13,267 nt of DNA from positions 1 to 13,267 of the forward strand of contig CAJFUH010000175.1 of NCBI GenBank assembly GCA_904420155.1. The letters run 5' to 3'. Below are positions 1 to 7,301 of the stretch, piece after piece. The position numbers and the translations under genes were made by a program. The notes below the pieces were generated by a model. That model was given only the letters and a program-made list of their open reading frames with translations, ran no database searches and had not been told where the DNA came from. The DNA is from an uncultured Clostridia bacterium (GTDB lineage Bacteria > Bacillota > Clostridia > Oscillospirales > Acutalibacteraceae). Within the stretch, counting starts at the first letter, position 1. The number at the start of each line of letters is the position of its first letter.

Positions 1-206
1 AAGATTCCTTGTAAAAAGGGTTTTTATCCATCCTCTGAAACAGGACAACGATATGGCCGATAGAAAGCTATGTAATATAAGCAAACGCTTTGTCATCCAA
101 ATGCTTCAGATACCATTTCTTTTTACATGGAATTTACATAAATTGTAATTTTCTTTATTTATGTTAAAAAATTATCAATATTAAAATTATTTTTTGTAAA
201 ATATGC
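1..206. other. Gene-free AT-rich region upstream of hppA
   Basis: I see no credible gene here. Bases 1-110 have mixed composition. Bases 120-220 are strongly AT-rich with several A and T runs, which suits an upstream promoter (UP-like) region for the hppA promoter next to it. A minus-strand reading frame crosses 164-451, but it covers that promoter and the start of hppA and resembles no family I know, so I do not treat it as a gene. The gene to the left lies outside the window. Confidence 0.6.
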
Positions 207-234
207 TTGTTTTTGCTCCGCTTCATGTTATAAT
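207..234 (+). promoter_or_regulatory. Probable sigma-A promoter of hppA
   Basis: The -35 is TTGTTT (207-212), the spacer is 16 bases and the -10 is a perfect TATAAT (229-234). The -10 is preceded by TGT, an extended -10 arrangement. Transcription should begin near 241, leaving about 90 bases of leader before the likely start codon at 334. The AT-rich DNA upstream would strengthen it. This is seen by eye, not by a scoring program. Confidence 0.7.
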
Positions 235-253
235 ACAAGTGAAATGTCGGTTT

Positions 254-267
254 TGATCGAAAGATCA
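254..267 (+). other. Small GAAA-capped hairpin in the hppA leader
   Basis: TGATC (254-258) and GATCA (263-267) form a perfect 5-bp stem closed by GAAA, a GNRA-type tetraloop. A second weak pairing, CGGAT (275-279) with ATCCG further down, could follow. I recognise no known riboswitch class here. It may be only a stabilising 5' hairpin. Confidence 0.3.
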
Positions 268-313
268 GGGCAGTCGGATAAAACACCGCGGGATCATCCG
301 CAGTCAATTCAAA

Positions 314-320
314 AGGAGGG
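314..320 (+). promoter_or_regulatory. Shine-Dalgarno site that sets the hppA start
   Basis: AGGAGGG stands 13 bases before the ATG at 334. No comparable site precedes the in-frame ATG at 244, which lies only about 3 bases from the predicted transcription start. This favours 334 over 244, although the spacing is a little long. Confidence 0.7.
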
Positions 321-333
321 TAATCTTTCAAGT

Positions 334-2430
334 ATGGATGCAATGTATTTTGTGGCGATCGGTTCTCTTGCGGCCTTGGTTTTTGCCGGGGTAATGTTTG
401 CCCGTGTGAAACGGGAATCCCCAGGCACGGCGGAAATGGAGCGCATTTCAAGCGCGGTGAACAAAGGCGCCACCGCCTATCTAAAACGGCAATATAAAGG
501 GGTCGGCATTTTCTTCGCCGCTGTTTTCGTCATTTTGCTGGCTATGGCAATTGCCGGCTTGCTAAGCTATTTTACCCCCTTCGCCTTTATCACCGGGGGA
601 TTCTTCAGCGGCCTGTCCGGTTTCATCGGGATGAAGACCGCCACCATGGCAAACTGCCGTACGGCCAACGCCGCCGGAAAGAGTTTGAACCGCGGCTTAC
701 GGGTAGCTTTCTCCGCAGGAAGCGTAATGGGCTTTACTGTAGTGGGCCTTGGGCTTTTAGACCTGGCTTTCTGGTACTTTTTCCTGCATTTCTGGTACAC
801 CAGCGTCCAGCCGGTGGCCAATGAAGCGGACCTGATCGCCAACATCACTTCCAATATGCTCACTTTTGGTATGGGCGCTTCCTCTATGGCGTTGTTTGCC
901 CGTGTGGGCGGAGGTATTTTTACCAAAGCCGCAGACGTGGGCGCCGACCTGGTGGGAAAGGTAGAAGCCGGGATTCCTGAAGACGATCCCCGCAATCCGG
1001 CTGTTATCGCGGACAATGTAGGCGATAACGTGGGCGATGTGGCGGGTATGGGCGCCGACCTGTATGAATCTTATGTGGGTTCTATTGTGTCTACCAGCGC
1101 GCTGGCGGTTGCCGCCGGATTCGGCATGAACGGCGTGGGCGTGCCCATGCTTTTAGCCGCTATGGGCGTCATATGTTCCATCCTGGGGACATTTTTTGTC
1201 AAGACCAAAGAAGGGGCCAGCCAGAAAAATCTGCTGACCGCTTTGCGCACCGGCACTTATATCAGCGCCATCCTCATTGCCATTCTTTCCTATTTTGTGG
1301 TGCGTTGGCTGCTGCCCGACCATACCGGCGTTTATTTTGCCATCCTCAGCGGGCTGATCGCGGGGGTTGCCATCGGGGCCATTACCGAATATTACACCTC
1401 CGATACCTACAAGCCCACCCGGAAGCTCTCCGCCTCCAGTGAGACGGGCAGCGCCACGGTCATTATCAGCGGTTTGTCCCTGGGCATGCTTTCCACGGTG
1501 GCCCCCGTGGTCATCGTAGGGGTCTCCGTACTGATAAGCTATTTCCTCAGCGGCGGCGCACAGGACTTTAATATGGGCCTTTACGGGGTTGGCGTATCCG
1601 CCGTCGGTATGCTGAGTACGCTTGGCATTACCCTGGCCACCGACGCTTATGGGCCCATTGCGGATAACGCGGGCGGCATCGCGGAAATGACCCATATGCC
1701 GCCGGAAGTACGCCGGCGTACAGACGCCCTGGATAGTTTAGGCAACACCACCGCCGCTACTGGAAAGGGCTTTGCCATCGGCTCCGCGGCCATTACAGCC
1801 TTGGCGCTGATCGCAAGCTATATCGACAAGGTACATCAGATCGATCAAAATGTGGTGATGGATCTCAGCATCACCAATCCTACGGTACTGATCGGGTTAT
1901 TCATCGGCGGGATGCTTCCGTTCTTGTTTGCCGCCCTCACCATGGACGCTGTGGGCAAAGCCGCCCAAAGTATCGTCATAGAAGTCCGCCGTCAGTTTAA
2001 ACATATCAAGGGCCTTATGGAAGGGAAGGCCGAACCCGACTACGCTTCTTGTGTGGATATGTGCACCCGCAGCGCCCAAAAGCTCATGCTTGCCCCAGCC
2101 CTTATCGCAGTCATTACCCCCGTTGTGGTGGGTCTCATTCTCGGCGTCAACGGCGTGGCCGGCCTGCTGGCGGGTACTACAGTCACCGGATTTGTATTGG
2201 CGGTGATGATGTCCAACTCCGGAGGGGCATGGGATAACGCCAAAAAGTTCATAGAAGGCGGCGCCCACGGCGGCAAAGGCAGCGACTGCCACAAAGCTGC
2301 TGTTGTGGGCGATACCGTGGGAGATCCCTTCAAAGATACCAGCGGGCCTTCCATCAATATCCTGATTAAACTCACCAGCATGGTTTCTATTGTGTTTGCC
2401 GGGCTGATCGTAGCGGTCCATCTGCTGTAA
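334..2430 (+). CDS. hppA: Membrane-bound ion-pumping pyrophosphatase
   Basis: Integral membrane pyrophosphatase that hydrolyses PPi to two phosphates and pumps Na+ and/or H+ out of the cell, removing biosynthetic PPi while building an ion gradient. The 698-residue product has the usual family length and many membrane helices. The substrate motif DVGADLVGKVE is at 201-211, DNVGDNVGDVAG at 227-238, and the C-terminal VVGDTVGDPFKDTSG motif at 657-671. The K+-site motif reads GNTTAATGKG (470-479): alanine at 474, where K+-independent enzymes carry lysine, so this is the K+-dependent class. The glutamate in DLYESYVG sits as in Thermotoga Na+-PPase rather than shifted as in plant H+-PPases, which suggests Na+ or dual Na+/H+ transport; that is inference. 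The in-frame ATG at 244 would add 30 polar residues unlike the family. It appears monocistronic, with its own promoter and terminator. Confidence 0.95.
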   Translation: MDAMYFVAIGSLAALVFAGVMFARVKRESPGTAEMERISSAVNKGATAYLKRQYKGVGIFFAAVFVILLAMAIAGLLSYFTPFAFITGGFFSGLSGFIGMKTATMANCRTANAAGKSLNRGLRVAFSAGSVMGFTVVGLGLLDLAFWYFFLHFWYTSVQPVANEADLIANITSNMLTFGMGASSMALFARVGGGIFTKAADVGADLVGKVEAGIPEDDPRNPAVIADNVGDNVGDVAGMGADLYESYVGSIVSTSALAVAAGFGMNGVGVPMLLAAMGVICSILGTFFVKTKEGASQKNLLTALRTGTYISAILIAILSYFVVRWLLPDHTGVYFAILSGLIAGVAIGAITEYYTSDTYKPTRKLSASSETGSATVIISGLSLGMLSTVAPVVIVGVSVLISYFLSGGAQDFNMGLYGVGVSAVGMLSTLGITLATDAYGPIADNAGGIAEMTHMPPEVRRRTDALDSLGNTTAATGKGFAIGSAAITALALIASYIDKVHQIDQNVVMDLSITNPTVLIGLFIGGMLPFLFAALTMDAVGKAAQSIVIEVRRQFKHIKGLMEGKAEPDYASCVDMCTRSAQKLMLAPALIAVITPVVVGLILGVNGVAGLLAGTTVTGFVLAVMMSNSGGAWDNAKKFIEGGAHGGKGSDCHKAAVVGDTVGDPFKDTSGPSINILIKLTSMVSIVFAGLIVAVHLL

Positions 2431-2489
2431 AGAGACCCATCGCATCTCCAACGGCTAAGCAGGGAAAAACAATCATTCTTCCTATTATG

Positions 2490-2536
2490 AAAGCAGGGAT
2501 CCTTGTCCCGTAACGGAGCAAGGATCCCTGCTTTTT
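2490..2536 (+). terminator. Rho-independent terminator of hppA
   Basis: A perfect 16-bp stem, AAAGCAGGGATCCTTG (2490-2505) with CAAGGATCCCTGCTTT (2519-2534), encloses a 13-base loop and ends in a T run. It lies 59 bases after the hppA stop. The opposite strand has only a short T run, so it should act mainly rightwards. Confidence 0.9.
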
Positions 2537-2550
2537 CTCCTATCGGATAG

Positions 2551-2585
2551 AAAGGGAATGAGTCGCTTGGTTACATCCCCTTTTT
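2551..2585. terminator. Possible second terminator between convergent genes
   Basis: AAAGGGAATG (2551-2560) pairs with CATCCCCTTT (2574-2583) with one mismatch, followed by a run of five T. On the minus strand the same hairpin ends in CTTTCTAT, so it might also stop the lipoprotein transcript arriving from the right. The stem is imperfect and the assignment is tentative. Confidence 0.4.
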
Positions 2586-2685
2586 CACAGCATACCTATT
2601 TGTTGGGATAGCCTGCCAGGACTATAAAAAAGTCGCTATGTATAAAAGGCCGTCCTTGTAATCCCTCCGATTGGAAAGAATCCAG

Positions 2686-4149
2686 TCAAAGGTCCCCGTT
2701 TCCGTCCTGTAAGATCTCCCAGGGGCCTTGCAGGGAAGAGGAAACCAAACGGGTCTTCCTTTCCCCTTGCGCAATGGTCAAGGCATACTGGCCGTCCACA
2801 TATTCCAGGGAAGACGCCTTACAGAAAGCATACCATTCTGAGGTACGGACGTCTTCTGGCAAAACGGTGATTTCGGTCCAGGTCTCTCCTCCATTATCCG
2901 TAGCAAAAAAGGTGGGATAATCCGCGGAAATAGAACGCACCGTAATAATGCCGTGCTGTAAATCGGAAAATGCCATTCCCCGCAGGATTTCGTTATATCC
3001 GCCGGGAAGGGAATGCTCCTGCCAGGTGTTGCCGCCGTCCTGGGTGGTAAACCAGCCTTTGTATCCTCCCCTCCCCATAGAATAATCGGTACCGATTCCC
3101 ACATACCCTTCTTGTTCATGAAAGAACTGCAAAGCCCTGGATCCGTATCCCAACCCCCTCAGGGTCTCTTCCCATTCCCCCACAGAAATGGTCTGCCAGG
3201 ATTCGCCGTCGTCCCTGGATAAATAAAGCTTGGGATCCGCGCCATATAAAAACGCGATGACGCCGGGACTGTCCGGGGAGATGTAATAGGTCCCTTCCGG
3301 GGGCTGACTGCTTTGGTAGAAGTCCAGGGCGCTGGCTACGGTCTCTTCCGGCAGGTCACAGGAAATCCATGTTTCCCCATAGTCCCGGGTAAATTGCAGC
3401 CGCCCGTCTTTTTCGCGGCATGCGGTTCGGTTTCCCGGCTGCCGGCTTTGCACCAGCGTACTGGGGTCTGCGGGATCGCACAAATAAGTCATGGAGAGAG
3501 AGCCTGTCCGGCTCCCCAGGGTAAACGTCACGCCGGTTTTTCCGTCCCCCAGGCCCCCTTGTCCAGCCTGGTATTCCTCCCAAGTCAGAACCGGAAAATC
3601 CACATGATTGCGCCCGTCCATCAGGGGAGTTCCCTCCCCGGTCTGCCCATTTCCCTGATATCGGATGGAATAGAGCGATTCATGGAGCAGGGAAAACTGC
3701 TGTTCCCATGGGATCCTCAAAAATTCTTGGTTGAGCGCATGCAAGTCGTTGTTGCTGTTGTAAGGGACGGAAAGTTCCGGGTATTCATACTGTTCCGGCG
3801 GTGTATAGCTCATCTGTTGGTCTTCATAAATAAATTGGGAAAGCCCGGTGGATTGCTTGTCTTCGTCATATCCTTCCACCAGCAGATTGAAACTTTTTAG
3901 CCCGCCGGAGGAATCTACCGTGGCGTCCAGAAGGTGGAGCCCCAGCGTCCCCGGCAGCGGCGCGTAATCCCGGAGTATGGAAACCAACCCTTCGATCCCT
4001 TGCTCCGTGATCCGGAAATTCCCCAGGGAAAAATCCTGTTGCCCCGCCTCCAAGGGAAAGGGGGCGCTCCTGGCTTGTCCTTCCGGGAACGAGCATCCGG
4101 AAAAAAGAACCATGCAAAACCCCAACAATACCGCACAGACCCGTTTCAT
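2686..4149 (-). CDS. Asp-box (BNR) repeat lipoprotein of unknown function
   Basis: Predicted surface lipoprotein of 487 residues. It begins with a lysine/arginine start and a hydrophobic stretch ending in the lipobox LFSGC (Cys19), so it should be lipid-anchored on the outer face of the membrane. The C-terminal half holds four Asp-box repeats of the SxDxGxTW type: FTRDYGETW (253-261), SRDDGESW (311-318), TTQDGGNTW (368-376) and ATDNGGETW (416-424). This indicates a beta-propeller like those of BNR/sialidase and photosystem-assembly-factor folds. I see no sialidase FRIP motif or catalytic set, so a binding role is likelier than glycosidase activity. The N-terminal 230 residues are unrecognised. 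A Shine-Dalgarno AGGAG stands 12 bases before the ATG. It lies 27 bases after the membrane XRE regulator and is almost certainly co-transcribed with it, which suggests a shared sensing role. The fold is fairly sure; the function is unknown. Confidence 0.85.
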   Translation of the reverse strand: MKRVCAVLLGFCMVLFSGCSFPEGQARSAPFPLEAGQQDFSLGNFRITEQGIEGLVSILRDYAPLPGTLGLHLLDATVDSSGGLKSFNLLVEGYDEDKQSTGLSQFIYEDQQMSYTPPEQYEYPELSVPYNSNNDLHALNQEFLRIPWEQQFSLLHESLYSIRYQGNGQTGEGTPLMDGRNHVDFPVLTWEEYQAGQGGLGDGKTGVTFTLGSRTGSLSMTYLCDPADPSTLVQSRQPGNRTACREKDGRLQFTRDYGETWISCDLPEETVASALDFYQSSQPPEGTYYISPDSPGVIAFLYGADPKLYLSRDDGESWQTISVGEWEETLRGLGYGSRALQFFHEQEGYVGIGTDYSMGRGGYKGWFTTQDGGNTWQEHSLPGGYNEILRGMAFSDLQHGIITVRSISADYPTFFATDNGGETWTEITVLPEDVRTSEWYAFCKASSLEYVDGQYALTIAQGERKTRLVSSSLQGPWEILQDGNGDL

Positions 4150-4176
4150 AACAAATCAACGCTCCTTTCCATGCCA

Positions 4177-5832
4177 TCAATGGGTGTGATAAAAAACAAT
4201 AGGGGCGGTTTTCTCCATAGAGACCCGGCAGGCAACCAGGCTCCCCTCTTGCAGGACGCCGCCGTCCACCCGGCAGTCCTCCCCCAGCGCCAATGTCCAC
4301 TTAGGGCGGCCATCCTGGCACAAAACCAGGGCGGTGGTGCCAAAAGGGACGCAGTCTTCCAGCTGAAACCTTTCCTGCTGGGCGCCGTCCCCCACCCATA
4401 GAAAACCGTCCTCAGTCTTCAGCTGCCATCCGGCGGAATCTACGACATCGGTTACCATCCAATCGGAAGCAGAGGAAAGGACGGAAATCATAGAATAATA
4501 ACTGATGCCGTTCCCCCGGTCTCCATAAGTTGCCACATACTGATGGATTTCCCCGTCATCAGGGGAGATATAAGTAACGGCACAGATATCGTTGGTGAGC
4601 CACTGGGTTTTGACTGGCTGTTCTACGGTATACGGAAGGGTCTCCCGATACATGGAGAGCATAGGGAACAGCGTCCGGAATCGTTTGGTCTTGCCGGTCT
4701 CCCTATCGGTTTTTAGCACCAGGGTACAGGAACCATTGTCAGACGATGTGACGATACTTGCAGAAGTCACAGGAGGCGTAGTCCACACCATTCCCACCGC
4801 CAAAAGCGTTAGGGCCGCCCAGATGGAAAGGGTGGCCTGCCAAGGTTTTTTCCGGCGGGTCAACAGCAACCCGCCTATGAATAAAAGGAGCAAGGTGAAA
4901 GCAGTCACCAAAATCCCATAATAATCTTTGGTATATGCAATCTCATAACGGGGCCCCAAAAAATGTACGGCAAACTGGAGGCCCGCCGGAAGAAACGCGG
5001 CCATCAAGCAGGCGCAGCCCACAATAGGGCGAAACCTTTTTTCTTCCGACAATGGGAGCGTTTTGGCCGAAGGGCATCTCTTTTGCAGGAAAGCCAGGCA
5101 GTCCGGAAGAGCGCCGCAGCGGAAATCTTCCGCCTCCATCAAATAAAAAGTCCTGCCGCAGCGGAAAAGCAAGGTATCCTGGGAATAAGAGATGGAGGTA
5201 ACGGATCCATAGGCGATTTTTCGAGAACCTGTTCCCCCGGCGATCTCTATTCCGGAATCAGTAAAGCGGTAGGTATAAACTCCCTTGGGATTCTCTGGAT
5301 GGCAACGGTTTTTCTGATAGACCCGGGCGTAGATCCGGTAACCTTGGTATCCCAAAACCAACGCAACGGCGGGAACTACAAGCAGCAAAGCAAATGGCCG
5401 GAGATCCCGGGCAGGGAAAAGGATCGCAAGGGCGGTCAGCCCCACGCACAGCAAGACCAAAACGCCCCACAAAACCGTGAGGATTGCTGGACGCATGGGA
5501 AAAGACGCGCGCTGCTGCAACAGCGCTAACCGGCGGCAATAACGGGGAAGCGCCTCGTTGCTGCCTTGAAACAGGACGGTTTCCCGGCCTCCTTCCGGTT
5601 CTTTCTGTAGGGATATTTGCGTGATATCCGTCCCCCGCACCAGATCGTCGATGCTGATTTCCAGCACACGGCTTAAATCCTCCAATAAACTGATGTCCGG
5701 CATCCCTTGTCCGGTCTCCCATTTGGAAACAGCCCGGTTGCTGACCCCCAAAGCGTCGGCCAGTTCCTGCTGGGTCAAGTTTTTCTGTTTTCTCCGGGCG
5801 GCAATGAGCCGTCCGGTGCGTTTGATATCCAT
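4177..5832 (-). CDS. Membrane-embedded XRE-family regulator with extracytoplasmic domain
   Basis: A 551-residue protein that appears to join DNA binding to the membrane. Residues 4-66 are a clear XRE/Cro helix-turn-helix, with QQELADALGVSNRAVSKWE as the two-helix core. Hydrophobic segments follow at about 116-138, 146-164, 269-291, 305-324 and 338-353. Between the second and third lies a cytoplasmic domain (about 184-250) resembling YcxB-like/bacterial PH-type domains. Five spans put the last 195 residues outside the cell; I recognise no family there. The longer frame from 5901 adds 23 residues and would overlap the promoter. The ATG at 5832 has AAAGGA 11 bases upstream and places the HTH normally at the N-terminus. 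It is the first gene of a unit with the Asp-box lipoprotein. I infer a one-component sensor whose outer domain, perhaps with the lipoprotein, controls the cytoplasmic HTH. Target genes are unknown. Confidence 0.85.
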   Translation of the reverse strand: MDIKRTGRLIAARRKQKNLTQQELADALGVSNRAVSKWETGQGMPDISLLEDLSRVLEISIDDLVRGTDITQISLQKEPEGGRETVLFQGSNEALPRYCRRLALLQQRASFPMRPAILTVLWGVLVLLCVGLTALAILFPARDLRPFALLLVVPAVALVLGYQGYRIYARVYQKNRCHPENPKGVYTYRFTDSGIEIAGGTGSRKIAYGSVTSISYSQDTLLFRCGRTFYLMEAEDFRCGALPDCLAFLQKRCPSAKTLPLSEEKRFRPIVGCACLMAAFLPAGLQFAVHFLGPRYEIAYTKDYYGILVTAFTLLLLFIGGLLLTRRKKPWQATLSIWAALTLLAVGMVWTTPPVTSASIVTSSDNGSCTLVLKTDRETGKTKRFRTLFPMLSMYRETLPYTVEQPVKTQWLTNDICAVTYISPDDGEIHQYVATYGDRGNGISYYSMISVLSSASDWMVTDVVDSAGWQLKTEDGFLWVGDGAQQERFQLEDCVPFGTTALVLCQDGRPKWTLALGEDCRVDGGVLQEGSLVACRVSMEKTAPIVFYHTH

Positions 5833-5869
5833 AAAAGCACTGATCCTTTCTGGGTGAGAAACTAACCTC

Positions 5870-5898
5870 AGTATAGCGGCCGCTAGGGAGAAATGCAA
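5870..5898 (-). promoter_or_regulatory. Promoter of the XRE regulator/lipoprotein unit
   Basis: Read on the minus strand, the -35 is TTGCAT (5893-5898), the spacer is 17 bases and the -10 is TATACT (5870-5875). The start site should fall near 5863, giving a leader of about 30 bases to the ATG at 5832. A 12-bp perfect palindrome fills most of the spacer and touches the -10. Confidence 0.65.
5874..5885. promoter_or_regulatory. Perfect palindrome in the regulator promoter, candidate operator
   Basis: TAGCGGCCGCTA is a perfect 12-bp inverted repeat lying in the -35/-10 spacer and overlapping the edge of the -10. XRE proteins usually bind short palindromes as dimers and often repress their own promoter, so this is a plausible autoregulatory site. 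Assigning it to this regulator is inference. A 12-bp GC-rich palindrome can also arise by chance. Confidence 0.4.
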
Positions 5899-6353
5899 CA
5901 CACGCCCTGTTAGAATCAGTCAACGCCGCGTGGAATATCCCGGAAATCCTGGCTTTTTTACATATCCCCACGGACTGGGATAAAATGATCCTGCGAAAGG
6001 CGGAAGGCCTTCTTACAGGTGTTCTATCCTTGGAAAAAAGGACGGGCTATATAAAAACTATCATAAAAGGGGCTGTAAAAATTTTTGCCCGCCTTTTTCA
6101 AAAGGGAGCTCTGAAGTCCTGTGGCAGCGCCTTTGGTCGCTCCCCACAAGGAGCGGAACGCCTGAGACTTGCTAGTTCAGGCGGGGAGAGCGGATTGTTT
6201 GCAGTTTGCTAGGGGAAAGTCCCTTTCCCCACAGTTTGACAGAGGTATCCTTTTTCGTAACGCTGGGATACTCCAGCGAAACAGGGAACAAGCATAAAAC
6301 CATCATTTTCGGGCCGGTTAGAAACGTCCCATTTCTTTCCATTATCATATAGA
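5899..6353. other. Gene-free intergenic region dense in hairpins
   Basis: About 455 bases between the XRE promoter and the znu terminator hold no credible gene; short frames on both strands look like chance. Bases 6138-6278 hold four stem-loops in close order. These are CGCTCC/GGAGCG (6138-6143, 6150-6155), GCCTGA/TCAGGC (6160-6165, 6177-6182), an 8-bp GGGGAAAG/CTTTCCCC (6212-6219, 6223-6230) and CGCTGG/CCAGCG (6261-6266, 6273-6278). GTATCC (6245-6250) can alternatively pair with GGATAC (6266-6271). The word CAGTTTG occurs at 6202 and 6232. It could be an unannotated structured RNA or a dispersed palindromic repeat. I recognise no known RNA family. Confidence 0.4.
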
Positions 6354-6393
6354 AAAAAGCAAGCCGATAACCCTGACAATCGGCTTGCTTTTT
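6354..6393 (-). terminator. Terminator of the znuACB operon (possibly bidirectional)
   Basis: A perfect 15-bp stem, AAAAAGCAAGCCGAT (6354-6368) with ATCGGCTTGCTTTTT (6379-6393), encloses a 10-base loop. It lies about 60 bases beyond the znuB stop. The 5' A run becomes a terminating U run on the minus strand, and the 3' T run would do the same for any rightward transcript from the gene-free region. Confidence 0.9.
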
Positions 6394-6455
6394 CATGGGT
6401 TGGGAATCCCCTACCTATCGTGTTAAACAAACGGTTTGGCGGCCATCCGGATCGT

Positions 6456-7301
6456 TTAGGCCCGGGACTTCAAACGATTGAAAGCAAACGTGAGGAAAAA
6501 CAATACCGCCGCCGCCAAAACAATGGTCCCTCCGGCCGCCGTGCCCCAATAATAGGAAATAATCAGGCCGCACAAGCCGGAAACCATAGAAAACAAGATG
6601 GAAAAGCCGTGATAAGAGCGCATACTGCCGGCCACATTCCGTGCGGCGGCGGCGGGCAAAACCAGTAGGGAATTGATAATGAGGATGCCCACCCATTTGA
6701 TGGATACGGTCACAATCAGGGCGATGGCGATGACAAACAGGTTTTTATATAGCCGCACGTTAATTTTTTTGCTGACCGCCAGGTCCGGATTGAGGCTGGC
6801 GATCATCAGGCGGTTAAAGGCGAATATCCACAAAATTACCACCGCTACCAGCACAAAAAGCAAAAGGACCAGTTCGTCGCTCTGGATGGAGAGGATATCC
6901 CCGATTAAATAGTTGGAGTATTTGGAAAATCCTCCATTGAGGGAGAGGAGCACCACGCCCAAGGCCACTCCCGCGGAAGAAAAAACGCCGATGATGGTGT
7001 CGGAAGAGGAGGTCCCGGACTCAATGATGGCGGAAATCCCCAAAGCGAACAACAGGGCAAATCCCAGCATGGACACCAGGTAATTGTCGATCCCTAACAT
7101 AACCCCGATGGCAATGCCGGTTAAAGCGGAATGGCCCAGCGCGTCGGAAAAAAAGGACATGCGGTTGTTGACAATCATGGTCCCGGTCAGCCCAAACAGA
7201 GGGGTAATGATCAGCACCGCCAGCAGGGCGTTGAGCATAAAATGAAACTGCGCCCATTCAAAGGGAAGCAACTGCTGCAAAAAAGAATAAATGGCGTCCA
7301 T
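6456..7301 (-). CDS. znuB: Zinc/manganese-type ABC transporter permease
   Basis: Integral membrane subunit of an ABC-3 family metal importer that passes the ion delivered by the lipoprotein into the cytoplasm. The 281-residue product is nearly all hydrophobic helices, about eight. It carries the family segment RMSFFSDALGHSALTGIAIG near residues 47-66 and SIKWVGILIINSLLVLPAAAA near 200-220, both typical of ZnuB/MntB/AdcB permeases. The start is chosen at the ATG at 7301, whose first base is the last base of the znuC stop (TGATG overlap). AGGAGGGG lies 7 bases before it. A GTG one codon earlier is also possible. The overlap implies translational coupling with the ATPase. It is the last gene of the unit, about 60 bases before a strong terminator. 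Zinc is preferred over manganese because of the His-rich binding protein and Zur-like regulator; that is inference. Confidence 0.92.
   Translation of the reverse strand: MDAIYSFLQQLLPFEWAQFHFMLNALLAVLIITPLFGLTGTMIVNNRMSFFSDALGHSALTGIAIGVMLGIDNYLVSMLGFALLFALGISAIIESGTSSSDTIIGVFSSAGVALGVVLLSLNGGFSKYSNYLIGDILSIQSDELVLLLFVLVAVVILWIFAFNRLMIASLNPDLAVSKKINVRLYKNLFVIAIALIVTVSIKWVGILIINSLLVLPAAAARNVAGSMRSYHGFSILFSMVSGLCGLIISYYWGTAAGGTIVLAAAVLFFLTFAFNRLKSRA

Noticed and set aside
1153..2451. Long minus-strand reading frames opposite hppA (1153-1695 and 1897-2451)
   Set aside because: They lie entirely or almost entirely antisense to a clearly conserved gene, show low-complexity His/Gly-rich translations and resemble no family.
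3313..3900. 195-codon plus-strand frame opposite the lipoprotein gene
   Set aside because: The minus-strand frame carries a lipobox and four Asp boxes; this one is its shadow.
3866..4401. Frames on both strands (3866-4300 minus, 3934-4401 plus) across the lipoprotein/regulator junction
   Set aside because: Both overlap two supported genes in other frames and have no recognisable domain or ribosome-binding site.
4963..5529. 188-codon plus-strand frame opposite the XRE regulator
   Set aside because: Its composition is typical of an antisense shadow and the opposite strand has a real protein with clear domains.
5258..5971. 237-codon minus-strand frame overlapping the regulator N-terminus
   Set aside because: It is in another frame over the HTH-coding part and crosses the promoter. 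The HTH signature is in the 5832 frame.
5985..6430. Short frames in the gene-free region (5985-6212 plus; 6172-6396 and 6209-6430 minus)
   Set aside because: They run through hairpins or the terminator, lack good ribosome-binding sites and look like chance translation of structured DNA.
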